Notes under the pieces: generated by a model | The model's database searches: none | What the model saw: the letters and a program-made list of their open reading frames with translations, nothing else | Told to the model about the DNA's origin: nothing | Position numbers and translations under genes: made by a program | From: Gyrodactylus bullatarudis | Lineage: Eukaryota; Platyhelminthes; Monogenea; Gyrodactylidea; Gyrodactylidae | Direction of reading: 5' to 3' | Length of the DNA: 64,000 nt | NCBI GenBank assembly: GCA_012064415.1 | Contig: SSNU01000075.1 | Location: 124,001 to 188,000, forward strand | Part shown: one piece after another, positions 30,560-45,300 of the stretch | How positions within the stretch are numbered: the first letter of the stretch is position 1 | How the letters are laid out: each line of letters begins with the position of its first letter

Positions 30560-33080
30560 GCTCCCCTGATCCGAGTTTCTAACGGCTAATTTCCCCTCTC
30601 TCAGTAATTTTTATGAATGATAAAAAGGCTTTTTAACATTGATGAATTTTGACACCCTTGAGGTGAGAAATAAGGGAGGGTCTGCAGTTGTCAATTTGCA
30701 AAATCCATGAAATAAATTAGAATGATGTTCAGACACAGTTGAACTGAGATTAATTGCAACTTACTTTCCATTTCGTAAACATTATGGAAAAAAGAAAAAT
30801 CAAGTTCTCCTTCTCGACATATCAAATATTGCATTCAGATTATAATAGCAATCATTGCATGAGAGATAGTATTATTGCATGGATAAATAGAAAGAAATTA
30901 ACCAAGTGTTGACGGCTACATACAATTTAGTAATAGGTTGCAATAGATTTTCTTGTTTCGGATAAGACTTTATTATTTCTAATGATTTCATTAACCTTAC
31001 TTAAAATATCATTATCATAAACATGTTCTATTCTAACGAAATATAATGTGTTATTTAAGATTGTCTAAGAGTGTCTACAATGTAGACTCTACACATTCAA
31101 TCTGAAAGAATTTTGATCTGAATAAAAATACATAAAAACTGAAGTAAAATATGACAAAATAGATTTTAATAATATATTTTTTTAAATTATAAAATCTTTA
31201 CCCAATTCATCTTTGTTTCATTTTTGAAAATTATTAATATCAAAAAAATTTCATTTCGGAATGGAGAGAAGTTATCATTTGATAATAAATTTCTTTTGAT
31301 GTTGAATAGTTTGAGTTAAATACCGGAATATTTAGATCAAAGCTGAATTTAAAAATAAAATTCCCATAGTCTCAAAAAATAATCGATAAACAGATATAAC
31401 ATGAAAAATTGCACTGATAAACACTCTTAGATAAGAACATTTAATCCTAGTGTTTTGTTCTTTTGTAAGTCATGAATAATTCTTTTGAAAACATTGATAC
31501 GCAATTCAAATAATAAATATGAAATGTCTTGAGATCGTAAGAGTGCTAACTGCTTTTTATTCAATAATATTTTAAAATGCATTATTCTATATTGTGTGAC
31601 GAATATACAGAGTAGGGGTCTTCAGATTCTGAAAATTTACCAATTTACTTGTTTTAATAATTCTATTTTCGGTACCTTTTCGGATTTTTTGAGACGGATC
31701 CGAATCTGAAGAACCCTACTATAGAGTTGTAAATCACAAGTAATCATGACTGAACTTTCATCACTGAAGTGAGACAGCATAATCGTTATAATACTAGCCT
31801 TTTTCTTAGCATTTATCAGGTTTTGGAGTACTTATCCCGATTTAGCTTACTTTTATTTTAATTAAGATGTCAGATTAATAGCGGTTCAAAAAACTTGCTA
31901 TGATATTTTCACCAAGGTTTACATTACGAAATGTTCAGTACAATATACACTGTATATTATACAGTACAGTCGATTCCAAAACTGAGTGAACATACAGGAA
32001 CAAATATATGATAATATACCGTAGATTACATTGGTGCGGTCTAAATTTAATTCCATTTACCCGTTTAGAAATAAGAAATTTACATTGATTTCTGAGATCA
32101 TACATAAATTACAGAACCTCAGAAACTTTCAGAAGAAGGGCAAGAAAATTTATAACTATTATTATTTTCAAAGAAAGCTCTCGAGGTCAATAGGATACTG
32201 AAATTCAAATTTTGAATTTTAACTAACGATTAAATTTTTATTTGATTTCTTCTATCTCAGGACATGTTATTTTTCACGCCAAAACTCCAACATCATCAAT
32301 TAATTATTCGAGGTAAATATATATCTACCCTTGTGAAAAGAGTTGAAATTTCACAAGTACAATTCAGGAATTTTATTACCATAATTTGAATGTATTTCCT
32401 CATTTTTCAATTGAAAACAAACTCTCCCCACCCCTACTTTATTCGATTATTACGTAACATTTTACTGCTTTATAGAAGGCAGTGTTTTTTTTCAACTTAT
32501 TAAAACAAATAAGTTTCTGTATTTATTACCCAAATTTTTCTTCAAATTAATAACACCAATATTCGTCGAGTGATTAAGCAATTCAAAAGGATTGTGGAGA
32601 GATATGAGGGAATATATAATAAATTTTATTTATGAATCTGAGAAAATACACAATTTCTTCTGAATTCCTTTTGCATTTGTACTAAATAACAGAACTATGA
32701 AGAGATTCTTTTAACGTTAGATTTTAACATGCTAAATAACTCTTACAGACCCTTTAAAGAGAAAAACATTCATGATTATTAATCATTGATTATTATTAAA
32801 TTTTTATTAGGAAAAAAAGGATTATTCAAATTTAATTGGAATAATTTAATTTTCTTGTGTCACAACCGAATTATTTAAATTGAATAAATGACTCAGATTT
32901 TTATTCGTCATAAGGACAAATTCAATTTACATTATCAGACTCAGTCAAACATACAACTCTGTCTGGTTTAAAATGAACATTAGACATCCAATATCCATTT
33001 TGTATCAGAATTAACCAATTTATTGGATTTTACACAAAAGAAACTCGAAAATAACTGGATTTTCTGAGATTCCATATATT
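30560..33080. other. Gene-free sequence
   Basis: AT-rich. A partial palindrome near 31936-31971 (CAGTACAATATACACTGTAT ... ATACAGTACAG) is the only structure noted. Confidence 0.4.
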
Positions 33081-33087
33081 GAAAGGG

Positions 33088-33510
33088 AAGGGTGAAATTT
33101 TCAATATATTAGGACCAACTTTTCTGATAGAACTATCAACTCTAAGTATTATTTTGTATTGAAATGTGTCGAAAATTATTCACCCTTATGTCATTCAGTT
33201 ATAAAAATCCAGAATTTTTCAAATCACCGCTCAATTTTCAATGAATTTTTACTACGCAATCACTTAAATCAGGAATATCTTGGCCATTTGATGAATTTCC
33301 TAAGTTTTATCTACAAAATTATTTATCTTATCATTAAGAGGACCTTAATAGTAAATTTCGTCCGTGGGGACATTGAGGGAAAAATGGGCAATGACATAAT
33401 GGAGAATAACTTTGACACTTTAAACATGATCTGAGTACTGAACTTTATCAGAAAAGTAAGTACTCTCGTGAGTTGTTTGGAGAAAAAAGAAATTTCACCC
33501 CAGCCTATTG
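33088..33510. mobile_element. About 420-bp MITE-like repeat (family E), copy 2
   Basis: Collinear with 13918-14364. The right end AAATTTCACCCCAGCCTATTG is the inverse of the left end of copy 1. The left end begins AGGGTGAAATTTT, so the outermost CAATAGGCT is missing on this side. Confidence 0.7.
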
Positions 33511-33519
33511 CTCAATAAC

Positions 33520-36300
33520 ATTCATAACTGTCTACATTTGAGTAAATATTAATGACTAAATTGCCAAATAATTGTGATACATTTCAATCATTCATTACTC
33601 AAGTCAATAATTGCATTGTACTGCATTAGTCTGATCTTAATTAGTTAATCATAGTTTATTATCGTAACTTGCCATATCAGTTATGGGTAGGGGCAGTAAA
33701 TTTGCGATTTTTGATATTTTGCTTGTTTCCATTTCCTCATTTGAAAATTATAAAAATTTGATTTCTAACATTGCTAGTAACCAAGATAAAATAAAAAAGT
33801 TAGATTTCTTAGATTTGATGATAAAGAAAATCGGCAAACTGGAGCTCAACTCTAATATTGCTAAACTTTACCATGTTTAAATTTAATAATTGTAGTCATT
33901 GTCAGTTCTCCGTAGGCTGAACGATATTTATTTTGCACTTACGGTTACAATCTTGCAAAATCTTTTTTTGATAACTGTTCAAGTTTATTTGTGTTCTTAT
34001 TCAGGTCTATTCCTAAGTACTTATTTATGTTTACTCGAATTTGGTGAAGTCGATTCAATAAAGTTAAAAACATTTTTGCCTTTGTATATCAAAAAAGTAG
34101 TAGTTAGTGATTCTTCTTTAGGAATTCATGATAATTTGAATTGATTAGGAAAAGGGTTAATCTCAAAAGTAGCCCCAAAGTGGGAATAATCCTAAAACTA
34201 GCCCCATTCTAGAAAATTTATCTCAGATTTAGCCTCAAAATTTTCCAAAATTAACCCCATCATAATTCAGTTTATCGTTCTCAACGTATTCGAAATTTTG
34301 ATGAAAAATTCGAGGTTTTCGTAAAAAATCATAGATTCCCAACTTCATATCAATTAGCTTTGTATTAGGCCCCAGTTTCTTCGGACTGGTGTGGCCAATG
34401 AGTTTCGCAACCGACTGTTTTGGTTTTCATTGATTTAAAAGAGAGAGTTAAATGTTTAAACGTTCTGCAGACCCATTCACAATATTTCAACCTGTGAGAA
34501 TAAATAATCATATCTAGATTAGATGAGTGATTTCTTTTTGGTTTTGATTGAGCAATGATTTCAGACAAAAAAACATAATAATAATGTAACAAAATTAATG
34601 ATCCTTCTAAAATAATGATAAAAAATACCGATCATTTATCCATCACGCAGACGTGAAACAACACTTTTTTCTGTTTTCGTCGGAAAATAATCGTCTTGAA
34701 AAAATAATAATAATAAATTCTTATCATTCAAATATTTTTCAATGTCAGTCGCAGAAATAAAAATATCTGATAGGAAAAGCAAGCAATCATAGGGAGCAAG
34801 AGAAAGGTATGGAAAACCATAAAATAAAATAAGATTGATGTGCTTTTATTGAAGAAGAAATTTTAAATAGAAAAAAAAACAAGGAATATTTTTTCTCTGA
34901 AAAAAATTATAACTGAGTATTTAAAAATCCACCTCTCTCTGATTTTGATATTATTTTAAATTGAGGTTTTGCTAATTCTGCATCAGCTTAATTTTACGTT
35001 GAAGAATATCACGAAAATAAATCCCACCATTTTCAAGTAGTGTGTACATTTTCTACAGCAATCCATGGTATTTTCGATTTATTCAAAAAAAATATCTGAT
35101 CTACATGGTTGGCTTGGACAAATAAATAGTTTTTGATAATAATTGGTTTATTGAATTTTAATACATTCAGATGGGAAAATCATTGAACCTATTTACAACA
35201 CCTCTAAGACTTTCTCAGAACCTACTAGTGTTTTAGATAATTAGAACCGCCTTTAAAGGTTCTAGCGAATTAGAGCTAGAAAAAAATTTATTATTTTTCA
35301 AAAATTATCCCTAATGGATAATTATCATGTTCGGATTTTTAACAGTTTAGGATGAACAGTAAGAATGCAGGTCATCTTTTATTTTGATCTCTGAAAGATT
35401 AATTTGTCAAGTCAGATTTTTTTATTTAACTCTTAATAATCTAATTGATCCTTGAACTTTTTCTCACATCGGATAAATTTTTTATTCTCTAATTCCAAGT
35501 TTGGCTTCATATTTAATACAGTTTATTAGAAATTTCCTATAGACCGAGTTAGGACTAATACCTTTGAATAGCTTACAGAGTAATTTTTGAACAGTTATTT
35601 AGGTAATAATAAAATATTACAGAAATATTTCTCACCTAATGCTTTATAAACCAATATTTTCCTTAGAAAATCCTTTATTCTTCAATTATAATTTCTGTAA
35701 ATTCTTAATGAAGTTATAAGCAAAATTAAAATCAATTAAGTTATAGTTCTATATAATCGAGTCATGATTCAGTTATTTTTAGCCGAAGATAATTTCTCAT
35801 TTAAATCATAATTAGAGCTAGTTTTATTTTCTCTGGGTAATTTTCTTCAGAATGAATATTTCATTCGAATCCATATTATGGCTATACTTTTAAGAAAAAG
35901 TTGCTCAATGGAATCCATGTTTCGGCAAGGCAGAATATAATTTATCTCGAATAAATAACAGACTGTTTTTAAAAGTATCAAATTTTTCTACTTCTACATT
36001 ATAGACTCTTTATAGCACTTTAAGATGAAAAGGGGGGATAAGTGGGTGGCTAAAATACTCATTGAAAAATGTTTATTTAATTTCATTCTCTTCTTAATTT
36101 AATCATCAACACAGAAAACACATTGTACTATAGAATTATAGGAAATAGGAATGATTGATGTATAGACAGGCATTCTCAAATTTCATTGGTTGAAAACAAA
36201 ATATAGGCAGGATGTGTTAGGGTAGGAATAATTTATTTCTTCACACCAAAATAACACCATCATTGAGTCGAACAACAAGACAAGAAGACAATTGAATTGA
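33520..36300. other. Intergenic sequence upstream of netrin
   Basis: Contains a family B foldback end at about 34270-34362 (TTCGTAAAAAATCATAGATT, then TTCATATCAATTAGCT). Two open frames at 33683-33880 and 33899-34144 have no recognisable product and are not called. The netrin promoter must lie in the right part, but no convincing TATA box was identified. Confidence 0.4.
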
Positions 36301-36334
36301 AGTATTGCTTACCATAGCTTTGAAAGTAGTTGAA

Positions 36335-39300
36335 ATGTTCCCTGTAATCTTGTCCATTCTTCTTTTGACCATTTCATCGCAGGGAAACATCAAAGTTATC
36401 CATAAAGATGATAAATCTCAATGCTATGTCAATAACAAGCCTGCTTATTGTGAACCGGAATTTACTAATATAATTACTGATGCTGTTATTACTTCCAGCT
36501 CAACATGTGGTCAGCTAGGACAGACAGAAAATATCTGTAATCTATCAAAAAATTGTGAGCAATGCAATGCAATCTCTCGACCCAGGGCAGCAAGTCGATT
36601 AGCTAAAACCTCGAATTTGCCATCTGAACTAGTCTGGGTTTCTGATATAGTTACGAGAACGCCTGGTGAAAATATTGTCAATATCACGTTGAATTTTGGC
36701 AAAAATTTTGATATATACTACTTAAAAATGCAGTTATCTGGCAAATATCCAGATGCTATAGCAATATACAAATCTATCGATAATAAACCCGAATCCTGGA
36801 AGGCATGGCAATACTTTAGTACGGATTGTTTCAAAGCATTTCGCCTGCCAACGAGTAATTCCAAAACTTCCCATATGACTGCAATTAATTTGAAGGAAGT
36901 TCAGTGTTATACCCTTAATAAAAGTGACCCATTAGTTGTTTTTGCACCTGGAAGTCGAAAAAATAATGAGTCCAATATTCCTGATATATTTTACGATTGG
37001 ATTACAGCCAGTGATATCAAGATTAGTCTTGTACGTTTCACGGAAACTCATCGCCCACAGCATGACAGTATTTGGTCGAGTGTTAACCGTTATTCTCGAG
37101 AATCAAATCAACAATTTTCTGATGAACCTTTCAGATTTGCTCTATCCAACCTTGAGGTCGGAGCTAGATGCAAGTGTAATGGACATTCAAACAAGTGCAT
37201 TCGGGAAAATTTCACAGAGCGTGATCCAAATACCGGAATGCTAATTGAAAAATTGGGACCATTAAAGTGTGACTGTTCCCACAACACATTCGGTGTTGAC
37301 TGTGAGAGCTGCAAACGTGGATTCTTTGATCTTCCATGGGCAAGATCAACAGTTTCAAAACCTTTTCAGTGTAAAGGTATGTTAACATAGTTCTTTATTA
37401 AAAGATAATCATTAAGATAAGATATTAAAGCTTGTATGGCGCCACTTGCGACTAAAGAATTACTTCAAATCATATTATTTCAATAAAACATGTCGTTCAA
37501 TAAGGTTGAAATTAATTGCTTAAGATTGGCCCTTTACATTAAAAAATATTTAATTTAGATAAAGCTTTAAAAATTTTTTAAACTCCAACTTCATTTCAAG
37601 ACTGGTTTCTTGATAGAAAATCAATTTTTTGTGAAGTAACCTAGAATTTTGAGATTCAAATTAACCTTTTTCTTGAAAATGAACGAATTTAAAATAGAAA
37701 AAAAGGTTCAAATAAATATTTGTAGGGTATAGCTGGGTGTGAGGTTACATAATTATGACATAACCTTGAAAACTAAAGAAGGAAAATAAATCTCCAACCC
37801 TGCCGTGTTATGTGTCAGCCTAATTAATCACAGGATGAGTGAAGGAATGAATGACATTCAAATCTAGGGTTATTTTTCCAAATTTAAGAAACTCGAAGAA
37901 AAACAAATAAAAAAAACAAAATGTTTAATGTTTTTTATTCTGTACATACATTGTTCATACATGAATTGAAATGTGTTGAAATTAGTATTAATATATAGTA
38001 TATATTTTTTTATACATGTATAAATTTGCATATATACAGCGCCCAGGATTAAAAGGGAAAAAAGAGAGAAATTCACATAAAAAATGTTCTTTTCATCTTG
38101 GTGTATTTATATAGATGATATGTCTAAAAATTCAATTCATCTACAATAATAAAAGCAAATTCAATTCATTTCACAATAGAGAATGAAATGTTCCTTGAGA
38201 TGCCCCAGAGACATTTCTAACACATTTTATAATTTCAAGGCCAATTACAGGAAATCTGTGCGTGTTTAATGCATTAAATAGGAAGAAAATTGAATGGTTA
38301 CAGCATAAGGTTTCCAATTTATTTAGTCCAAGGGTGGTGGTGGATTCAGTGTGTAATTTTTTTATCTAAAAAAATTCACGTAATGTCCAACATACCGACA
38401 TCAATACCAAAAACTAAATATTTTCACTTAAATATATTAAAAATGTCAAAATTCTTCGAGGAAAGAGTAACAAGGATGTATAATTTGTCAAAAACTGAGT
38501 TGTTGATAGAAAAAAGACAGTTGGTTACTACAGAGGATAAAACCGTTTTGAATGCTATTTTTGATTATATGACACAAATAATAAATTTATCTGCAAGTTG
38601 AAAACGTTTATAAAAAGGTCACACTATCGAGCATCCTATTTGAATTAAGAGATAAATAGAAAAGTCTTTCAACCCCACATTATTTAACTTAAGGGATGCG
38701 TTCTCAATCTAGCTTAATCGATTTTTCCTAGTTTCAGACTATTTTCAATGTGTGTATGTCTGATCATTACAAAAGGATGAGATATTTGAAGAGGAAAACA
38801 AAGATAGTCTTGAGTAAAATCTTCAATGGAAAAGTTTCGAGTGGAAAGTTTTTTTTTCTTCAAATATTCACTATTCAATTACTTGTGAGTAGATAACTGT
38901 AAAAATACTTAAAAAATGAAAATGAAGGATGATTCGTCTCAGTAAAGTAGGTATTAAATATCATGTTTTTTGACAATCCCTCGAAATCATGCTTGTCAGA
39001 ATAAGATCTTGATATGGATCTTTAACCAATCTAAGCAATTAAGATCAAGTTATACTCCAACTTGACGATTTAACTTCCCCAGTAGTTTCTTGTTTCAGAA
39101 GTGAGTTTTTCGTTGACTTTTCATCCAGGAGGATTAAAAATTTTCGAGCTCTGTTTGCTTTTTCTTGTAAACTTTCAATTCTTCAGATATTTTTTTTGTT
39201 TTTAGATGATATTTGAGCTTTACTTAATAAAAATTAGATTTATAACTACATAACTGTATTATAAGTGTTTTTTCTCCTTAATTGCCCTATAGAATAACCA

Positions 39301-42300
39301 TGTCATGCTTAATATCAACAAGTTACACTTTTCTTAAATCATAAATCAACAACGTGATCAACAAATTCTCTACTTAATCCTACTTATTTTATTATCATTT
39401 CCCAAAAAATGAAAAAAAATTTAGCTTGTTCCTGTAATGACCATACAGAAGAATGTAAATTTAGTGTTAAACTGTATCGGGCTACAAAAGGTACTAGTGG
39501 AGGTCTTTGTATTGCCTGTCAGCATCATACACAAGGTCCAAAATGTGATGAATGTATTGAAGGCTTTGCTCGAAATCTCTCCTTCCCTATTGGTCATCAA
39601 AATGCTTGTCAAGGCAAGGATTTCTCCATGTTGTCTTTTAAATCGGTGTGATATTTGTTGTCATTTTCTTGTTCTATAAATCATGAAAGATTTTTTTAAA
39701 CTGAAATTTAATACTCTCACTGATTCAGTCTGTTACCTGTTAGTAAAATTCTAATTCATTATTTCAACTATGATCAACCAGAATTTATTCAATAAGATTT
39801 TTTTATTAGAGATGTAACAAATTTTTCAACCTACTTAAAAAACCTACTCAAATGATAATACTATTAGTTCTTAATATTATTTCATATAAGAACAAGTATC
39901 AAAATGCTTGTCCGTGATAATATTCAAGTTTAAAAATCAGACTTTTTTAAAAATTCCGCTAGATTTTCAATGAACTTTTATTACGTTTTCACTAAAATTT
40001 TGAATATCTTTTTTGCTGATAAAGCTTCAAGGTTTTTTTTCAATGAAAATGTAGTAATAGAATCATGTTACGATAATTTCTATAAAATTTTGTTATTCCA
40101 ATATGCCTACAAAAGAATTTAAGGAAGTTAGGCAATGCACGACTATGCATGGGATTGCAAACGAGTTTTCAGTTATTTTAGATCTCACTCATTGTAATCA
40201 AAATTAAACGTGGAAATTTCATGGAAAACTTTGATTTAAAAAAAGATTAAAATTCGTTACATCTCTATTTTTATCAGCTCAAGTGTTAATATTAGAATCT
40301 CTGATTGGTCAAGATTTGGAAGTCTAACTTTGATAAAAATAGTGGTTAGCTAGACAATCCCTCTTGTTATTCCTAATACGATTTACAATATTTTGTTTAA
40401 ATAATCTATTTCAGTAAATAAAAGACATCTAGGTAGGTGGAAATCATAGTACAGCTCGATATAAACAAGGTGTTGTATGCTAAAATCTAAAGTTATGATC
40501 AAACAGGCTTTTGTTTGCTTTTTTTCTATTCTATTCCAGAAGAATTATTATTCAGGGTTACCATTGAATAATACAGTAATAATAGAATTGAATAAATAAT
40601 ATATGATTTCTTTTTTTTTTGCTTTTCGTGTCCTAAAGATGTGTTGTTGACTTGAAACGAATAATTTGTATTTAATAAATTAAAACGTAGAATAGAATTT
40701 CAAGAAAAGATAAATATATTAAGGAGAAACCCTCTGCCATAATAAATGGTTCAAAAAATTTCTTTTGTTTAGAGAAATAAAGCATTTTTCATTATTAACA
40801 TGTAGAATCCAGGTTTTGTGTTAAGGTAACATGTTGGTGCAAAGTTCATCATGAAAGCCTATTTATTGTCTGTTGTTGATTAATCAATAATGGATCGATT
40901 AGTATAAGATGAGAAATAAAACTAGAAGATATCGAGTTTCTTCCTTAAGAGAATACACTAATCAGGTTAAAGTTGGAAGATAGATAACTTTCAAAAAAAT
41001 CGAAAAGAAAGGTGAAAATTTTATGGCTATCACTATGGTTCATCTAATAAATCTGGCTGAATTATAATTCATTCAGAAAGCTTTGGTATAGGGGATAAGA
41101 TTTCTAATTATTTACACAGATCTAGGGTGTAAAGATTTGTCTGATACTTTTGTATTCTAGTTTCGTTGAAAAACAATTAATTCTTTTTTCTTTATCTCTT
41201 AAAAACTCTCATTTGAAAAACTCTTTGGATGTCGAATGAATCTCAATTAGAGTGTGATTGCAATCTTCATAGTAATGAGTGTACATTTTCCCACATGATT
41301 TATGTTGATTCGAAAATGGAAAGTGGCGGTGTCTGTGAAAACTGCCAGCATAATACAGTCGGTCAGAAATGTCAGGCCTGCGCCCATGGATATCACAGAG
41401 ATTGGACAAAACCCTTTAGTCATTCGTCAGTTTGCATTCGTGAGTTTCTTTACAAAAGGAAACTTTGCATTCCTTCAGCTCAAGCCTTTTACTATTAGAA
41501 ATATGCTCAAAATGTTTGGATAAATCTCTTTTGGCTTTTATTTATTAATCTAGCTTCTTAAAGAACCATTTGAAAATTAATTATTTTTTAATTTTATTCT
41601 ACCAAGGTGAGAAAAGAAAAGCTTTAATCCCATCTGATTAATCCTTGATTACGAGGAGAAATATTTCTCTCATGACTCATGGTTCAATAGGGGGAAAACG
41701 GAATAATTTCTTGTTTTTTTATTTTGTTTTCATATAGAAACTGCTATTACTCAACTCTAAAAAGTTCCATTTAATTCTCCTAATCTTTCAGATACTCTAA
41801 TTTCGTGAGATCCTTTTGGCTGATTATAAAAGAGATTTTCCAAGTGACTCATGCTTTCATTTTATGTTGTCTTTTAAATGTTATACAATTTTAAAATAAC
41901 CTAATCAAATATTCAATCTATGAGAATAAAAAATTATAACTACTATAGTTATTAATTATAGAATATTAGAGGATGCTGTTAAAGTTTGACAGTAATTAAC
42001 TGCCTAACTCAAAAGACAGTGCATAGCTGAACGGTTAAATTAGAGAACAGTTGCTCCCTCTTATTTCTCTCTAAGTTTACTTTGAATCGTGTTGGTCTTT
42101 TTATTATCGATGACATGAAAACTCTCTCTAACCGCAAGGGATTCCTTTTCATTTCATCGATGTTAAAAAAGCCCTTAGTCTCTTTGTCAATGTTTTATAG
42201 ATTAGCCAGCTGAACTAATCTTAAAAATATAGGCAACATGTCTCTTGTATGAACTTTTAAGATTTAAAAAAAGTTAAACTTTTTTTCTCAAAAGTTTTTC

Positions 42301-45300
42301 CTGTCGTAAGTAATCAAGTTTATTTATAAAAAGTTATAATGTTGTTTTTATATCGTCAGTTTTTAATTGAAACACTTTGAATATTTATTTGCTTTTCTTC
42401 TTCGTTTAGCTTGTAATTGTCACAAATTTGGAACACTTCCAAATCAGACTTGCAATCAAAAAGATGGACAGTGTCCATGTAAGCCAGGAGTGATTGGTCT
42501 GAAATGTCTTCAATGTGCCCCAGGTTACCAACAGACTAACGATGAAAATGTACCATGCATAAAAAGTAAGTTCTTTGTTGAGTATTTCTTGGGTCTTTTT
42601 ATAAGATAATTATTATGTACTTGTTTCTTGAATTTCTGATGAAAAGATTTCATAAATCTCATGAATTTCCATTTTATCATCAACTTTATTTTTATTCAAG
42701 AAATGAAAAATTTTGCACTCCCCGTATCAGATCGTGATAATATTTTTGTAAAAACTGCTAAAATTATTCCTCTTACAATAATTCTTACCCGTCCAATAGA
42801 CAATAATAAAAAAATTAATTTTGATAACTGGTTATAAGAGGTTGTTTGCCCAAACCAATTCCCATAACAAGTGCAATAAAAATGTTTTAATTCAAAAATC
42901 AATCTACAATCTTCCCAAATTTCTACAGATCGCAAAATTTCTACCCCCTTTTTTCAACTTTTCATAAATATCATCCATTGTTATTCTGAGTGTCTTTTTT
43001 ACATGTGATTTATGAATTAAGTGAAAGCAATTCACAGGTAGATCAGAAGAATATATTGTCTGATAATTTGTAGTCCTCCTAATTTAAGTTTATTCATTTC
43101 TGTTCGCTTATTTTCACATTTCTTTTTTTCCTTTATAGATCTGCCAAATTATGCTTTCAGACAAATTGAAATGACGAGTAAGTCAAACAAGTGAAAACTT
43201 TTTTTCACTCTCGAATATCTTTTCTAATTAAATACTATTTACGATAATTGTTTAAGCAAATTTAGAAGTTTCCCAAGAAAACTAAAACTGATGCAATTTA
43301 CTAGCCAATCGAAAACACTGTCTAAAACTATCTTATTAATCATCAATTGGTATATTTCCAGAGGGGAATAGATGAAAAATAAATATCTCCAAGGTTAATT
43401 GGAGGTTTGAAGACAGATTTTTATATTAGCAAATATGAATAAGACGAATAGCCCACATTAATAAACAGACTCAGAGAATTTCATAAATACTAAGAATTTG
43501 AACTCAGTCCCTGAATATTAGTTTAATTTTAATTTTAAATTAGATTAACATTTTTCCAAAAAGAACTGAACCTTAGAAAAAGGCTTCTGAGGATGAAAGT
43601 TTTTTTATGAAATAAATATAATGTGTAGTAGACGATACTTTATTTTTTGAAAGTTATATTCGCTTTGATTGGAAACAAGAATTCTCAAAAATAATTCAAA
43701 AGATGATTTTGATTCTTGAATTTGATTAAATCATTTCTCTAGTTCTTGTACATTACATTAGAGAAGAATTTTTCTATTCTAATGGTAAAAACTAAATATA
43801 CAAATAAATTTATTTTTCTTTGATAAAAGTAACAATGGAATTTTACTCAAGATATAAAGAGAATTCTCGTGAATATTAAAATAATATTTAAATGTTACAT
43901 CGATAAAGCTTATTTATGTACTCATTGTTCTCTCAAGGAAACAATAATCCTTATATAATGCCACCAACACAGTCTAACCAAGCATCACGAAATTCATACG
44001 GCCAGCCAAGTAACTTTTATCAAAGTGAGTCTGATTATTTTGAAGCTCAATGATTTTTATTAAAAATAAGTGTATAGAAATAAATGAGTTGTATAGATTA
44101 GGTCAAATTTTCAACTTTTCCCAGCCTTGATCTCATTTTGAAGATTATCGAAAACTAAGAATTTTTTCCTATAAAACCATACGTTATCGAGTTTGTTCTG
44201 ATATAAAAAATCTTGATTGAAAATGACAATTTTTGACCACACGCCAAGATATTTTCAATGAATTTTACATTGTTCGGGGAAAATAAAATTTTGTATAACC
44301 GTACTATATATCCAATGAAATACACTAAGTTTAAGGTAAATCAGTCGTAAGCACATGAAAAAAAAGATATATCGTCTTTATTTTTTGAATTTTATTAATT
44401 AGACACTAATTTGACCACATATTTTTCGTTCATAAAGTTATTAACTGTGTAAGAAATATTACCATCTATAGACAAGTAAACCAGTTGCTACAATTAATTA
44501 AGAACTGACATTTCTGACATCATCAGAACTTTTCGAATTCTCAATCAGTAAAAAAGATTAAGAAATCAATTCTCAGGGGATTCCCTAAATCTCATTAAGC
44601 TATTTTTGTGATTCAAAAAAATCTTGATCACTTTCTCAATTTGGAATCGCAAAAATTTCCAAATCTAAAATCGAAAATTTGGTGCATACTCGAAATTTAA
44701 AAAATTTCTTTCCTAAGTTCAATATTTTATATGTGAAATTAAAATTATTAAATTTACACTTCGAAGTTCCTTTATCATTGTCAGTCGCTCAGAAAAGATC
44801 CCATCGTAACAACTCTCTAGATTTTTTTCTTTTTATTGGTTTAATTTATTCGGGCAAAATTTTTTTCAGGTAAAATTGCAATAAAATTATTATTACCTTT
44901 TTTTGCATGCATCAAAATAATCAGGCAAACAACTACTGTACTACCTTGAGTAGGCAAGTTTGAGTAGAAGAAAATAATTTAACTTGGTAATGATGATTCA
45001 TGCTTGGGATTAGTCAGAAAAAGATTGCTCCTAAATCCGTTTACTGTTTCAATTAGAAATTCAAGATTTTAAGTTGATCAAGATAATTTTTGCAAAATTT
45101 TCTCTTTGGTCCAACTGCCTCCCGACTAATTCGTAATCTGGTTAGCTCTAAAAACTGGGGAATGAAAATCATCATTTATTTATCAAACAGGAAAAGTTAA
45201 GTTAGTTAATAGGAAGTTAGGATTTTGAGAATTTGTTTGAAATTCAAATCATTGAAACACAGTCTCATCCACAGGTATCAGTGACTTGGAACTTCATTTT

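Noticed and set aside
33683..34144. Two consecutive plus-strand ORFs upstream of netrin
   Set aside because: No recognisable domain, no convincing splice join between them, and the second has no good start.
38290..38601. ORF in netrin intron 1
   Set aside because: Lies in an intron, no family match, and no in-phase splice sites that would add it to netrin.
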